NCBI GenBank assembly: GCA_021785335.1
Contig: JAJYFW010000011.1
Span: 1-12,132 of the forward strand
DNA: 12,132 nucleotides
Direction of reading: 5' to 3'
Origin: Pseudomonadota bacterium
GTDB taxonomy: Bacteria; Pseudomonadota; Alphaproteobacteria; Acetobacterales; Acetobacteraceae
Of the stretch, positions 1 through 7,088 are shown in pieces; position 1 is the first letter of the stretch; each line of letters starts with the position of its first letter. Made by a program: the position numbers and the translations under genes. The notes under the pieces were generated by a model, which was not told the DNA's origin, did not search any database, and worked only from the letters and a program-made list of their open reading frames with translations.

Positions 1-1
1 G

Positions 2-1189
2 ACCGTGGATGCACGGTTCCGTGGCGATCTTGGCATCGTCGCCTCGGTCGCATTAGCGCGCTTTCCGGGCAGCGCGGGCGGTTTCCTCCATGACGGGCAG
101 GTGCTGGCGGCCGTCCCAGCCTTGCCGCCCCCGTCGGCGATGCCGGCGCTGCGCGAGGCGGCAACCTCCGCCGTCTCAAATTCGGCCGACGCAGCGATGA
201 CGATCGCGCTCGGGACCGCGCAGCTGGCGCTGCGCGTCTGCCCGCTACGCGGTCCGGTGCCGAACCTGGTCGCATTCGTGACGAGCCCGCTGCCCGCGGC
301 CGGGCAGAGCCCGGCCCTCCGCCTGGGCCTTGGCGCCCTGCTCGCCTTGATGCTCGCCCTGACCGCCGGCCTCGGCTGGGTTCTCGCCGGCATTGTCCGT
401 CGTGCGCACGCCATCGAGTCGGCACTCGCGGCGGTGGGCGGGGACGGGCTGCCGCATATCGGCCCGACCGGCGAGGTCGCCTTCGACCGTATCACCGCAG
501 CACTCAACGAGGCCGGGGAACGCCTGCGCGCGGCAGAAGCCGCCCGTGCCACACTGGCCGCGCGGGTTGCCGGAAGCGAGCGCCTAGTGGCACTCGGCCG
601 CATCGCCGCGGGAGTCGCCCACGAAATCCGAAACCCGCTGGCCGCGATCCGGCTGCGTGTCGAGGGACTGCCGGCGAGCGAGCAGGTGCGTACCGAGGCC
701 CTGCTGACCCAGATCGCGCGGATCGATCGGCTGATCAGCGAGTTGCTGTCCGCCACCCAGACGCCGGTGCCTCATCCGGTTGCCACCGATCTGCGGCTTC
801 TGCTCGAGGAGGTTGTCGCGGCACACGCGCCAATCGACGTCGCGAACCCGATCCGGACCGCGGTGCTGGACCCTGAACTGACCCGCCGCATCCTCGACAA
901 CCTCGCCGCCAATGCCCGGCAGGCAACACCCGCTAGTGGCCGTGTGCGCATCGAGGTGTCGCGTGACGATCGGCACCTGCTGATCGCGGTCGAGGATGAG
1001 GGGCCTGGCGTCGATCCCGCGATCGCCGGACGGATCTTCGAGCCCTTCGTCACCGGCCGCGCCGATGGTACGGGGCTCGGGCTCACCATCGCGCGCGAGC
1101 TTGCGGAAGCGCAGGGTGGCACGCTGCGGCTCGATCCTTCCCCACGCGGCGCCCGCTTCGTTCTCGCCCTGCCCTGGAGCGAACCCTGA
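2..1189 (+). CDS. Sensor histidine kinase, 5'-truncated by window edge
   Basis: Membrane sensor kinase that should autophosphorylate on a histidine and pass the phosphate to the response regulator encoded next. Numbering from the first in-frame GTG (position 5): an extracytoplasmic-looking segment (about 1-105), one transmembrane helix (about 106-130), a linker with HAMP-like character, then the HisKA dimerisation domain with H206 in the motif AHEIRNPL. The HATPase_c domain has the N box (NLAANARQA, 299-307), G1 (DEGPGV, 331-336) and G2 (GTGLGL, 355-360), all intact. Two-TM sensors of this class normally have an N-terminal helix before the sensor domain. None is visible and the frame is open to the window edge, so the GTG is probably internal. 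The stop TGA shares one base with the next ATG (TGATG), indicating translational coupling. The periplasmic part has no obvious metal-binding cluster, so the signal is unknown. Confidence 0.93.
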   Translation, partial: TVDARFRGDLGIVASVALARFPGSAGGFLHDGQVLAAVPALPPPSAMPALREAATSAVSNSADAAMTIALGTAQLALRVCPLRGPVPNLVAFVTSPLPAAGQSPALRLGLGALLALMLALTAGLGWVLAGIVRRAHAIESALAAVGGDGLPHIGPTGEVAFDRITAALNEAGERLRAAEAARATLAARVAGSERLVALGRIAAGVAHEIRNPLAAIRLRVEGLPASEQVRTEALLTQIARIDRLISELLSATQTPVPHPVATDLRLLLEEVVAAHAPIDVANPIRTAVLDPELTRRILDNLAANARQATPASGRVRIEVSRDDRHLLIAVEDEGPGVDPAIAGRIFEPFVTGRADGTGLGLTIARELAEAQGGTLRLDPSPRGARFVLALPWSEP

Positions 1190-2553
1190 TGGCGCACATC
1201 CTGATCGTGGACGACGATGCGGGGCTGCGGGCGAGCCTGTCCGAAGCCTTGGTCGATCTCGGCCATACCGCGGAGGAAGCGCCCGATGGCGCCGCGGGGC
1301 TGGTCCGCATCCGCCACGGCGGCATCGACGCTGTGCTGCTCGACCTACGTATGCCGGGGATGGACGGGCTCGCGGTGCTGCGGGCGCTGTGGGGTGAGAA
1401 GGCGCCGCCGGTCGCGGTGCTGACCGCCGTGCCCACGGCCGCAAACACGATCGAGGCGATGCGGCTCGGCGCCGTTGATCATCTCGCCAAGCCGGTTGGC
1501 CGCGCGGCACTGAAGACGCTGATCGCGCGTTTGCTGGCGACGCCACCGGCGACAGCCGAGCTTGCCCCGCCGATCGCCGCGGACGAGATCGTCGCGGTTT
1601 CCGAATCGATGCGCGGGGTAATGAAGGCGATCGGCCGTCTGGCGGACTCGCAAGCCACTGTCCTCATCACGGGCGAGACTGGAACCGGCAAGGAGGTCAT
1701 CGCCCGCGCCCTGCACCGCCACGGCAGCCGCGCCGCGCACCCGTTCGTGGCGGTCAACTGCGCGGCGATCCCGACCGGCCTGCTGGAATCCGAGTTGTTC
1801 GGCCATCGCCGTGGCGCGTTTACCGGCGCTGTCGCGGACGCGCCCGGCAGCATCCGCGCCGCCGACCACGGCACGCTGTTCCTCGATGAGATCGGGGACA
1901 TGGACGCCGCTATGCAGGCGAAGCTCCTGCGAGTGCTGGAGATGCGAGAGGTCGTACCGGTCGGCGGCAGCCGGCCCATCGCCGTCGACGTCCGCATCAT
2001 TGCCGCGACGCATCGCGACCTGGCGGAGCGGGTGTCGGAAGGAAAGTTTCGCGAGGACCTCTACTACCGTCTCGGCGTGGTGCCGCTGCATCTGCCGCCG
2101 CTGCGCGAGCGCCTCGCGGACATCCTGCCATTGGCTGAGCGCTTTCTCGGCCCAGGACGAACGCTTTCGGCCGCCGCCGCGGCGCGCCTGCTGGCGCATC
2201 CCTGGCCAGGCAATGTGCGGGAGTTGCGCAACGCGATGGAACGCGTCGCGACGCTGGGTCGGGGGCGGATCGTCGAGGTGGCCGAACTCGATTTCCTGGG
2301 CGCGGTCCATCCGCCACCTGAGCCGCAGGCGTCGACGCTCGCGGAGGCCGTTGCGCAACTCGAGGCGAGGATGATTCGCGAGGCGCTGGAGGCGACGGGA
2401 GGCAACCGCGCGGAGGCCGCGCGGCGACTCGGGATCCACCGGCAGTTGCTCTACGAGAAACTCCGCCGGCTGGACCCCACGATGTCCGGAAGCCGGACAG
2501 ACGGTGTCAGCGAAGACGACGGCGCTCCCCCTCGAGAGAGCCCGCAAACGTAG
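1189..2553 (+). CDS. NtrC-family sigma-54-dependent response regulator
   Basis: A 454-residue transcriptional activator with the full three-domain layout. The receiver domain (about 1-115) has acidic residues D8-D10, phospho-acceptor D52, T79 and K101. The AAA+ domain (about 135-365) has Walker A GETGTGKE (162-169), the sigma-54-contacting GAFTGA loop (209-214), Walker B LFLDEIGD (230-237) and the PWPGNVREL motif near 338-346. A Fis-type helix-turn-helix lies at about 396-428. With GAFTGA intact it should be a true enhancer-binding protein that remodels RNA polymerase-sigma-54. It overlaps the kinase gene by one base and is almost certainly its partner. After the DNA-binding domain it carries a hydrophilic tail of about 25 residues (430-454). 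That tail's coding sequence contains the perfect palindrome at 2483-2499, so the gene end probably doubles as a binding site for its own product. The nearest visible target is the secreted protein gene downstream. Confidence 0.96.
   Translation: MAHILIVDDDAGLRASLSEALVDLGHTAEEAPDGAAGLVRIRHGGIDAVLLDLRMPGMDGLAVLRALWGEKAPPVAVLTAVPTAANTIEAMRLGAVDHLAKPVGRAALKTLIARLLATPPATAELAPPIAADEIVAVSESMRGVMKAIGRLADSQATVLITGETGTGKEVIARALHRHGSRAAHPFVAVNCAAIPTGLLESELFGHRRGAFTGAVADAPGSIRAADHGTLFLDEIGDMDAAMQAKLLRVLEMREVVPVGGSRPIAVDVRIIAATHRDLAERVSEGKFREDLYYRLGVVPLHLPPLRERLADILPLAERFLGPGRTLSAAAAARLLAHPWPGNVRELRNAMERVATLGRGRIVEVAELDFLGAVHPPPEPQASTLAEAVAQLEARMIREALEATGGNRAEAARRLGIHRQLLYEKLRRLDPTMSGSRTDGVSEDDGAPPRESPQT
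2483..2499. promoter_or_regulatory. Candidate enhancer (UAS) for the NtrC-type regulator
   Basis: Perfect inverted repeat TGTCCGG-AAG-CCGGACA: 7-bp arms, 3-bp spacer. It lies within codons 432-437 of the regulator, downstream of its helix-turn-helix. The centre is about 110 bp upstream of the transcript start predicted from the -24/-12 promoter at 2575-2590, inside the usual 80-200 bp range for sigma-54 enhancers. Fis-type domains bind such dyads as dimers. The assignment to this regulator is inference from position and symmetry. Confidence 0.55.
2505..2521. promoter_or_regulatory. Possible second, degenerate enhancer site
   Basis: This 17-bp stretch keeps the outer TGTC and GAC of the palindrome at 2483-2499 and matches it at 9 of 17 positions. 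It starts exactly 22 bp after it, about two helical turns. Paired sites on one DNA face are common for NtrC-type activators, but the inner positions do not match, so this is a weak call. Confidence 0.2.
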
Positions 2554-2574
2554 TTAATTCAAAGTATTATGTTT

Positions 2575-2590
2575 TGGCACGCCGGCTGCT
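2575..2590 (+). promoter_or_regulatory. Sigma-54 (-24/-12) promoter
   Basis: The sequence TTGGCACGCCGGCTGCT (2574-2590) matches the RpoN consensus YTGGCACGRNNNTTGCW at the whole TGGCACG block and at 4 of 5 positions of the -12 block. The invariant GG (2576-2577) and GC (2588-2589) are separated by exactly 10 bp, the required spacing. The predicted transcript start is near 2601, leaving a leader of about 37 nt before the ATG at 2638. It sits directly between a sigma-54 activator and the gene it would drive. Confidence 0.85.
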
Positions 2591-2637
2591 GCGTGATCCG
2601 CGCCCGGGCATCGGAGCCCGGCAGAACGGAGATCAAC

Positions 2638-3336
2638 ATGACGCGCTTCAAGACCACGCTGCTTGCCGCGACGGCCAGCCTCGTCCTGGCGGTGCCCGCC
2701 TTCGCGCAGGGCGCCGGTCCCTTCGACCCCAATCAGCTTCCGGCGGTGAGCGGCAAGGTGGCGAGCTATACCGTGACACCGCGCGGCGACGTGGATGGGT
2801 TCCTGCTCGCCGACGGCGTCGAGGTGCATGTACCGCCCTTCGACAGCACGGCGCTCGTCTACGCCGTCCGGCCCGGCGACGCCGTGACCGTGCATGGGCT
2901 GCGCACTCGTAACGGCGCCATGGTGGCTGCGATGAGCGTCACCAACGACGCCACGCACGCGACCGTCAACGTTGAGCCGCCGCGATGGGGACACCACTGG
3001 TTTGGCCAGAAGCTGCAGGCGACCGGCACGATCAAGGAACCCCTGCATGACCCTCGCGGTACGGTGAACGGCGTGCTGCTGTCCGACGGCACGCAGGTCC
3101 GCATGCCGCCGCGCGACGCGGCCCAGATGGCGGCCATGCTGGCGGTGGGCAAGACGATTTCAGTGCAGGGCGTGGGGTATCAGGGGCCGCTTGGCCGCAT
3201 GATCGCCGCCCGGGCCATCGGGCCCGACGCCCAGCACATGACAAGGATCGAGCCGCCGCACCCGCACCACTTCGACCACATGCCGTTCCGCCATGGGCCT
3301 CATGGGCATGAACGCATGGGGCATCCGGCCGGCTAG
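2638..3336 (+). CDS. Secreted duplicated OB-like-domain protein with His/Met-rich tail
   Basis: A 232-residue protein of unknown function, probably periplasmic. The start is the ATG at 2638, preceded by GGAG (2628-2631) at 6-nt spacing and followed by a signal peptide (basic MTRFK, hydrophobic stretch, cleavage likely after AFA at 21-23). The mature part contains two copies of one domain, at about 36-106 and 126-196. Both have PRGxVxGxLLxDGxxVxxPP followed by a GxxxxVxG strand, suggesting small OB-like beta barrels. They are joined by a linker with WGHHWFG. The C-terminal 33 residues (200-232) hold nine histidines and three methionines, suggesting metal binding. The sigma-54 promoter in front and the NtrC-type two-component genes upstream suggest it is their induced output, by analogy with ZraSR and periplasmic ZraP, although it does not resemble ZraP. 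The metal role is inference. An upstream ATG at 2569 falls inside the promoter and is rejected. Confidence 0.85.
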   Translation: MTRFKTTLLAATASLVLAVPAFAQGAGPFDPNQLPAVSGKVASYTVTPRGDVDGFLLADGVEVHVPPFDSTALVYAVRPGDAVTVHGLRTRNGAMVAAMSVTNDATHATVNVEPPRWGHHWFGQKLQATGTIKEPLHDPRGTVNGVLLSDGTQVRMPPRDAAQMAAMLAVGKTISVQGVGYQGPLGRMIAARAIGPDAQHMTRIEPPHPHHFDHMPFRHGPHGHERMGHPAG

Positions 3337-3337
3337 G

Positions 3338-4084
3338 CTACGAGGACCCGCCCGCGCCCATTTCTGCGAGGATGGCGCGGGCGGCTGCCGCGGGGTCGGG
3401 GGCGGCGATTACGGGGCGCGCGACCACCAGGTAATCCGATCCCCTGGCCAGGGCCTCCGCCGGGGTCGCGATGCGCACCTGGTCGCCCTTTGCGGCGCCG
3501 GCAGGGCGGATGCCGGGCGTTATGACCAGCAGTCGATCATTGCCGGCCGCCGCACGCAGGGCACGCGGATCGTCGGCGGCCGAGGCAACGATGCCGTGCA
3601 CGCCGCATTCCACCGCCTGGCGGGCGCGGCGCCGAACCAATGCCTCGACCCCTTCGGCGTAACCGGCCTCGTGCAGCGCCGCGTCATCGAGGCTGGTCAG
3701 GACCGTGATGGCTAGAATCCGGGTCGGCGTGCCGGCGGCGCCGCGCACGGCCGCCGCCATGACCTGCGGTTCGCCATGGACTGTCACGAAGCTCGCCCCG
3801 CGCTCGGCGGCACGCGCTACGCCCTGCTCCACCGTCTGGCCGATGTCGTGGAGCTTCATGTCAAGGAACAGCTCGCGCCCGCCGGTGGTGAGGTCGCGGA
3901 TCAGCGCCTCAGCCCCTTCCGCGTAAGCGAGCCACGGGCCCAGCTTGTAGAAGGAAACGATGCCGTCGAGACGCTCGATGATCGCGCGCGCGGCGGCAGC
4001 CGTGGGCAGGTCGAGCCCGACGATCAGCCGCCGCGACATCTCCTGCGGCACGTCGCGTGCCGCCTGCTTGGGTGCCGCAGTCAT
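3338..4084 (-). CDS. pyrF: Orotidine 5'-phosphate decarboxylase
   Basis: Catalyses the last step of de novo UMP synthesis, decarboxylating OMP to UMP in the cytoplasm. The 248-residue TIM barrel shows the family's catalytic residues: D25 (VGLDLP), K47 (FYKLGP) and the D75-x-K77-x-x-D80 signature (FLDMKLHDI). The phosphate-binding loops TPGIRP (189-194) and VARPVI (221-226, R223) are also present. Length is normal for a short bacterial PyrF with a modest N-terminal extension of about 15 residues. The alternative start at M16 has an AGGAG directly touching its ATG, too close to work, so the longer start is kept although its own ribosome binding site is weak. The stop lies one base from the stop of the convergent secreted-protein gene. 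A lipoprotein gene lies 73 bp upstream on the same strand, so the two could be co-transcribed, with no functional link. Confidence 0.96.
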   Translation of the reverse strand: MTAAPKQAARDVPQEMSRRLIVGLDLPTAAAARAIIERLDGIVSFYKLGPWLAYAEGAEALIRDLTTGGRELFLDMKLHDIGQTVEQGVARAAERGASFVTVHGEPQVMAAAVRGAAGTPTRILAITVLTSLDDAALHEAGYAEGVEALVRRRARQAVECGVHGIVASAADDPRALRAAAGNDRLLVITPGIRPAGAAKGDQVRIATPAEALARGSDYLVVARPVIAAPDPAAAARAILAEMGAGGSS

Positions 4085-4157
4085 GCCGCCAAGATTGGCG
4101 ACTGGCGGCGGCTGGTCAACGGGCGGTCAGGGCCGCCTGCGGGTTACGCTGCGCCGA

Positions 4158-4313
4158 TCACACCCACTGTCCGGGAACCCAGACGCCGTGCCAATTGAAA
4201 TGGCCCGGCACCCAATGCGCGGCTGGGCGCGGCGGCGGCGGCCGGACCACGACGCAACCCCCGAGAGCCAGGCCCGACAGCAGCAGCAACACCACGGCCG
4301 AGAATTTTCGCAT
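4158..4313 (-). CDS. Small lipoprotein with YXWGXW-type repeats
   Basis: A 51-residue predicted lipoprotein. The start is the ATG at 4313, with AGGAG (4319-4323) 5 nt upstream. An in-frame start 39 bases further upstream would place the signal sequence internally. The N-terminus MRKF plus a hydrophobic run ends in a lipobox LGGC with C20 as the lipidated residue. Then come a VVVR stretch, a proline run (25-28) and two copies of a W-V-P-G-x-aromatic motif (WVPGHF 34-39, WVPGQW 45-50). This resembles the YXWGXW repeat family, tiny cell-envelope proteins of unknown role common in Proteobacteria. The family is normally longer with more spacing, so this is a minimal version. Reading: an outer- or inner-membrane-anchored envelope protein. 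No function can be assigned from its neighbours. Confidence 0.8.
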   Translation of the reverse strand: MRKFSAVVLLLLSGLALGGCVVVRPPPPRPAAHWVPGHFNWHGVWVPGQWV

Positions 4314-4823
4314 GCCTTCTCCTGACGCCCATTGGCCGAGAATGCCGATCATCCGATCCCTGAGCCGCCGCGCAAGCCGGGCGCGCCATCGTTACCCTGG
4401 GCGCCACGACCGATGCGGCGGCGATCACCGATGTCGCCAGGAAAACCGGCTCCGGACTGCGGATACCGGTGATGACGCGCCGATGCCAGGCCAGTACCGG
4501 CGAGGATTTCGGCGCCCGGGTCGTCGTCGCCAGCGCCGCGATGGCCAGCGACCTCTATGAGCGCGTTCGACCTCGCAGGCCCCCTCCCTGGAGAACGAAG
4601 CGGTGGCGCCGAATATCCTTGCGGATGTTGCGGCCGTGTTGCGGCAATGTCGGAGCGCGTTTCAGGCGAGTCAAATCGGCTCCGCCACCCGTCCAGCGAC
4701 AGGGATCCAGTGTCGTGCCGGGCGCCCGCCACGCGCGTCGCGCAGACCTGATCCGGCATTCCAACGCCCGCACATGCGTGGCAGCGTGCGCGGCAACATC
4801 GGAAACGCCCCAAGGAGACGCCT
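4314..4823. other. Gene-poor stretch, possible decayed coding remnant
   Basis: About 510 bp with no convincing intact gene. It must hold the promoter of the lipoprotein (leftward) and of the thiamine diphosphate enzyme (rightward); I see no strong -35/-10 pair for either. One forward frame from about 4364, just after an in-frame TGA, to about 4568 reads like real protein, with segments IVTLGATTDAAAITDVA and ARVVVASAAMASDLYERV, but has no start codon with a ribosome binding site. It then turns into arginine/proline-rich nonsense. A second frame near 4575-4690 (for example APNILADVAAVLRQ) also looks protein-like. This fits an old frameshifted gene. I cannot name the parent family, and chance is not excluded in DNA this GC-rich. 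Confidence 0.3.
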
Positions 4824-6443
4824 ATGCCCCGCATGACTGGTGGCGAAGCCATCGTCGCCTCGCTCCTCGCCCACGGTATCGACACCGTCTTCGGCCTGCC
4901 CGGGGTACAGCTCTATGGATTGTTCGACGCCCTGGCGCGCGAGGCCAACCGCATCCGCGTGATCAATGCGCGCCACGAGCAGGGGGTCGCGTACATGGCA
5001 CTCGGGGCGGCAGCCTCGACAGGGAAACCGGCGGTCTATTCAGTGGTGCCGGGGCCCGGCGTGCTCAACACCACCGCGGCGCTCGCCACCGCGGCCGGCA
5101 TCAACGCGCCGATGCTGTGCGTCACCGGCCAGGTCCCTAGCAGCTTCCTCGGCCGGGAGCGCGGTCATCTGCACGAGCTGCCGGACCAGCTCGCGACCCT
5201 GCGCACCCTCGCCAAGCGCGCGGAGCGGATCGAAGACGCCGAGGCGGCGCCGCGCCTCGTTGCTGAAGCGTTCCAGACGATGATGGCAGGGCGGCGGGGC
5301 CCGGCGACGCTCGAGATGCCCTGGGACAAGTTCCAGGAGGCAGGCGAGGTGACGCCAGTCGATCCCCTGCCCGCCATCGCGCCCCCCGCACCGGACCCGA
5401 CGCGCATCGCGGAGGCGGCGAAGCTGGCGCTGGCCGCCAAGGCGCCGCTGATTGTCGTGGGCGGCGGAGCGGTCGTGGCAGGCGACGCGGTGCGCGCGCT
5501 CGCCGAGCGCCTTGGGGCACCCGTGGTCAGCTATCGCAGCGGGCGCGGTGTGCTCGATGACGACCATCCGCTCTCCATTACCGTTGCCGCGGTGCATGCG
5601 CTTTGGCCGCAGACGGATCTCGTGATCGGCATCGGCTCGCGGCTGGAAGGACCCGGCTGGCGGTGGACGCGCCAACCGACCCCGGCGAAGCTGATCCGCA
5701 TCGATATCGATCCGGTGGAGATGCGTCGCCTGCCCGCCGATGTTGCGCTGGTTGCCGACGCGCCGGCGGCGACCGCCGCCCTGGTGGCGGCCCTGGGCCC
5801 CGGCCCCGCGCCCGGTCGGCGCGAGGATGTTGCCAACGCGAAACGCGCCGCCGCCGCGCTCATCACGGAAGCGCGCCCGCATCACGAGTATCTGCAGAAG
5901 ATCCGTGCCGCCCTGCCCGCCGACGGATTCCTGGTCGATGAGATGTGCCAGGCCGGCTACACGAGTTGGTTCGCGTTCCCGGTGCATCGTCCGCGGACGA
6001 TCATCTCCTCAGGATTCCAGGGCACGCTCGGATCGGGCTTTCCCACGGCACTGGGCGTGGCCGCCGCGAATCCGGGACGCAAGGTGATTTCGCTCACCGG
6101 TGATGGCGGCTTCCTGTTCGGCGCGACGGAGCTTGCCACCGCGGTGCAGTTCCGCCTCGGCGTCACCGTGATCGTGTTCGAGAACGGCGCCTACGGCAAC
6201 GTCAAGCGTGACCAGCAGCGGCTGTTCGAGGGAAGGCACGCGGGGGCGGATCTCGCCAACCCGGATTTCGTGCGCTTCGCCGAGAGCTTCGGCGTGCCCG
6301 GGTTCCGGGTCGAGCGCGACGCTGACTTCGCGGACACGCTCGCAGCCGCGCTTGAAGTCAACGGGCCGGCGCTGGTGCATGTGCGCACGAAGCTCGCGGA
6401 GGAGGTGAGCCCCTGGCGCTTCATCGCGCCAAGCCGGCCGTGA
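4824..6443 (+). CDS. Acetolactate-synthase-like thiamine diphosphate-dependent enzyme
   Basis: A 539-residue cytosolic thiamine diphosphate enzyme of the pyruvate oxidase/acetolactate synthase (IlvB-like) superfamily. The N-terminal PYR domain (about 1-170) carries the catalytic glutamate E52 in ARHEQG. The middle Rossmann-like domain (about 190-325) contains VVGGGAV and the segment IGIGSRLEGPG. The C-terminal PP domain has GFQGTLGSGFPTALG (398-411) and the Mg-ThDP motif GDGGF (426-430) with N454. A clean AAGGAG (4812-4817) at 6-nt spacing supports the start. There is no regulatory small subunit (ilvH/ilvN) next to it, and it stands alone on its strand, so a biosynthetic acetolactate synthase role is doubtful. 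A 2-oxoacid decarboxylase or carboligase of unknown substrate is more likely. Its 3' end overlaps the convergent isomerase gene by 23 bp. Confidence 0.88.
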   Translation: MPRMTGGEAIVASLLAHGIDTVFGLPGVQLYGLFDALAREANRIRVINARHEQGVAYMALGAAASTGKPAVYSVVPGPGVLNTTAALATAAGINAPMLCVTGQVPSSFLGRERGHLHELPDQLATLRTLAKRAERIEDAEAAPRLVAEAFQTMMAGRRGPATLEMPWDKFQEAGEVTPVDPLPAIAPPAPDPTRIAEAAKLALAAKAPLIVVGGGAVVAGDAVRALAERLGAPVVSYRSGRGVLDDDHPLSITVAAVHALWPQTDLVIGIGSRLEGPGWRWTRQPTPAKLIRIDIDPVEMRRLPADVALVADAPAATAALVAALGPGPAPGRREDVANAKRAAAALITEARPHHEYLQKIRAALPADGFLVDEMCQAGYTSWFAFPVHRPRTIISSGFQGTLGSGFPTALGVAAANPGRKVISLTGDGGFLFGATELATAVQFRLGVTVIVFENGAYGNVKRDQQRLFEGRHAGADLANPDFVRFAESFGVPGFRVERDADFADTLAAALEVNGPALVHVRTKLAEEVSPWRFIAPSRP

Positions 6444-7062
6444 GACCGGAAAGGCGGGCCACGAGCGCTCGCTGTCGCGACCACTCGATCGCGTCCTCCA
6501 TGCGGTCGTCGCCCCAGAACAGCTCGCCGCGGGTGACGAAGCTTGGCGATCCGAACACGCCGCGCGCCTTCGCCGCCTCGGTCGCGGCCGCGAGCGCGTC
6601 GGCAGCGGCGGGCGCGGCGGCTTCGGCGAGCACCCTGGTGGCGTCCTGACCGACAGCGCGCAGGCTTGCGGAGAGGCTGGGCTCGGTTCCGGGTTCCAGC
6701 CCTTCGCCGAACCACTGCCGGTAGGTTTCGCGGACATAGTCTTCGCCCCAACCCTCGGCGAAACCGACCATTACGACGTGGTGCGCGGTGTCGTAAGCGG
6801 TGAGAGGATACGGGGCCGGCACCCTGGCCGGAACACCGAGCCGCGCGGCACGGCGCTCGATGTCGCGCCACATATACGCGGTCTTCACCGGCTTGCCGAT
6901 GAAGGGGATGTTGTTCTGTTCCTTCATGATCGCGCGCACGCCGAAGGGACGCCAGATGAAGGTGACGCCCTCGCGCCGCGCAACGTCGGCGATACGCGAG
7001 ACCGAGAGATACGTGTAGGTGCTGGCCACCGAGAACCAGAACTCGATCGGCTCGGACATCAT
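6421..7062 (-). CDS. DsbA-family 2-hydroxychromene-2-carboxylate isomerase-like protein
   Basis: A 213-residue thioredoxin-fold protein of the GST-kappa/HCCA isomerase group, which in its best-known members performs glutathione-dependent isomerisation in naphthalene-type aromatic degradation. The N-terminal motif FWFSVASTYTYLS (8-20) aligns with the family's FDFxSPxSYL, S14 matching the active-site serine; the usual proline is replaced by threonine. The C-terminal GVFGSPSF (168-175, with the cis-proline at 173) and GELFWGDDRM (179-188) are typical. Two adjacent ATGs (7060-7062, 7057-7059) can start it; neither has a strong ribosome binding site. No other aromatic-degradation genes are visible, so the substrate is unknown and a general glutathione-linked oxidoreductase role is possible. 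It overlaps the convergent thiamine diphosphate enzyme gene by 23 bp and diverges from the MFS gene. Confidence 0.85.
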   Translation of the reverse strand: MMSEPIEFWFSVASTYTYLSVSRIADVARREGVTFIWRPFGVRAIMKEQNNIPFIGKPVKTAYMWRDIERRAARLGVPARVPAPYPLTAYDTAHHVVMVGFAEGWGEDYVRETYRQWFGEGLEPGTEPSLSASLRAVGQDATRVLAEAAAPAAADALAAATEAAKARGVFGSPSFVTRGELFWGDDRMEDAIEWSRQRALVARLSGLTAGLAR

Positions 7063-7088
7063 GCGCCCCGACGTTGTTCCGTAGGTGA

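Noticed and set aside
590..606. TGGCAC inside the kinase gene as another sigma-54 promoter
   Set aside because: No GC at the required 10-bp spacing and no gene start downstream.
1345..2547. Long open frame antisense to the response regulator
   Set aside because: Arginine/glutamine-rich translation without domains, fully opposite an intact NtrC-type gene; an expected by-product of high GC.
2569..2637. Upstream in-frame ATG (2569) for the secreted protein
   Set aside because: It lies in the sigma-54 promoter, upstream of the predicted +1, lacks a ribosome binding site, and would bury the signal peptide.
3326..3333. CCGGCCGG palindrome at the secreted-protein/pyrF junction as terminator
   Set aside because: 8-bp self-palindrome with no loop and no T-run; common in GC-rich DNA.
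4167..4173. TGTCCGG, same as a half-site of the candidate enhancer
   Set aside because: No second arm, inside the lipoprotein coding region, and no nearby -24/-12; a chance 7-mer.
5040..5987. Long open frame antisense to the thiamine diphosphate enzyme
   Set aside because: No recognisable motif; the sense strand carries all family motifs without interruption.
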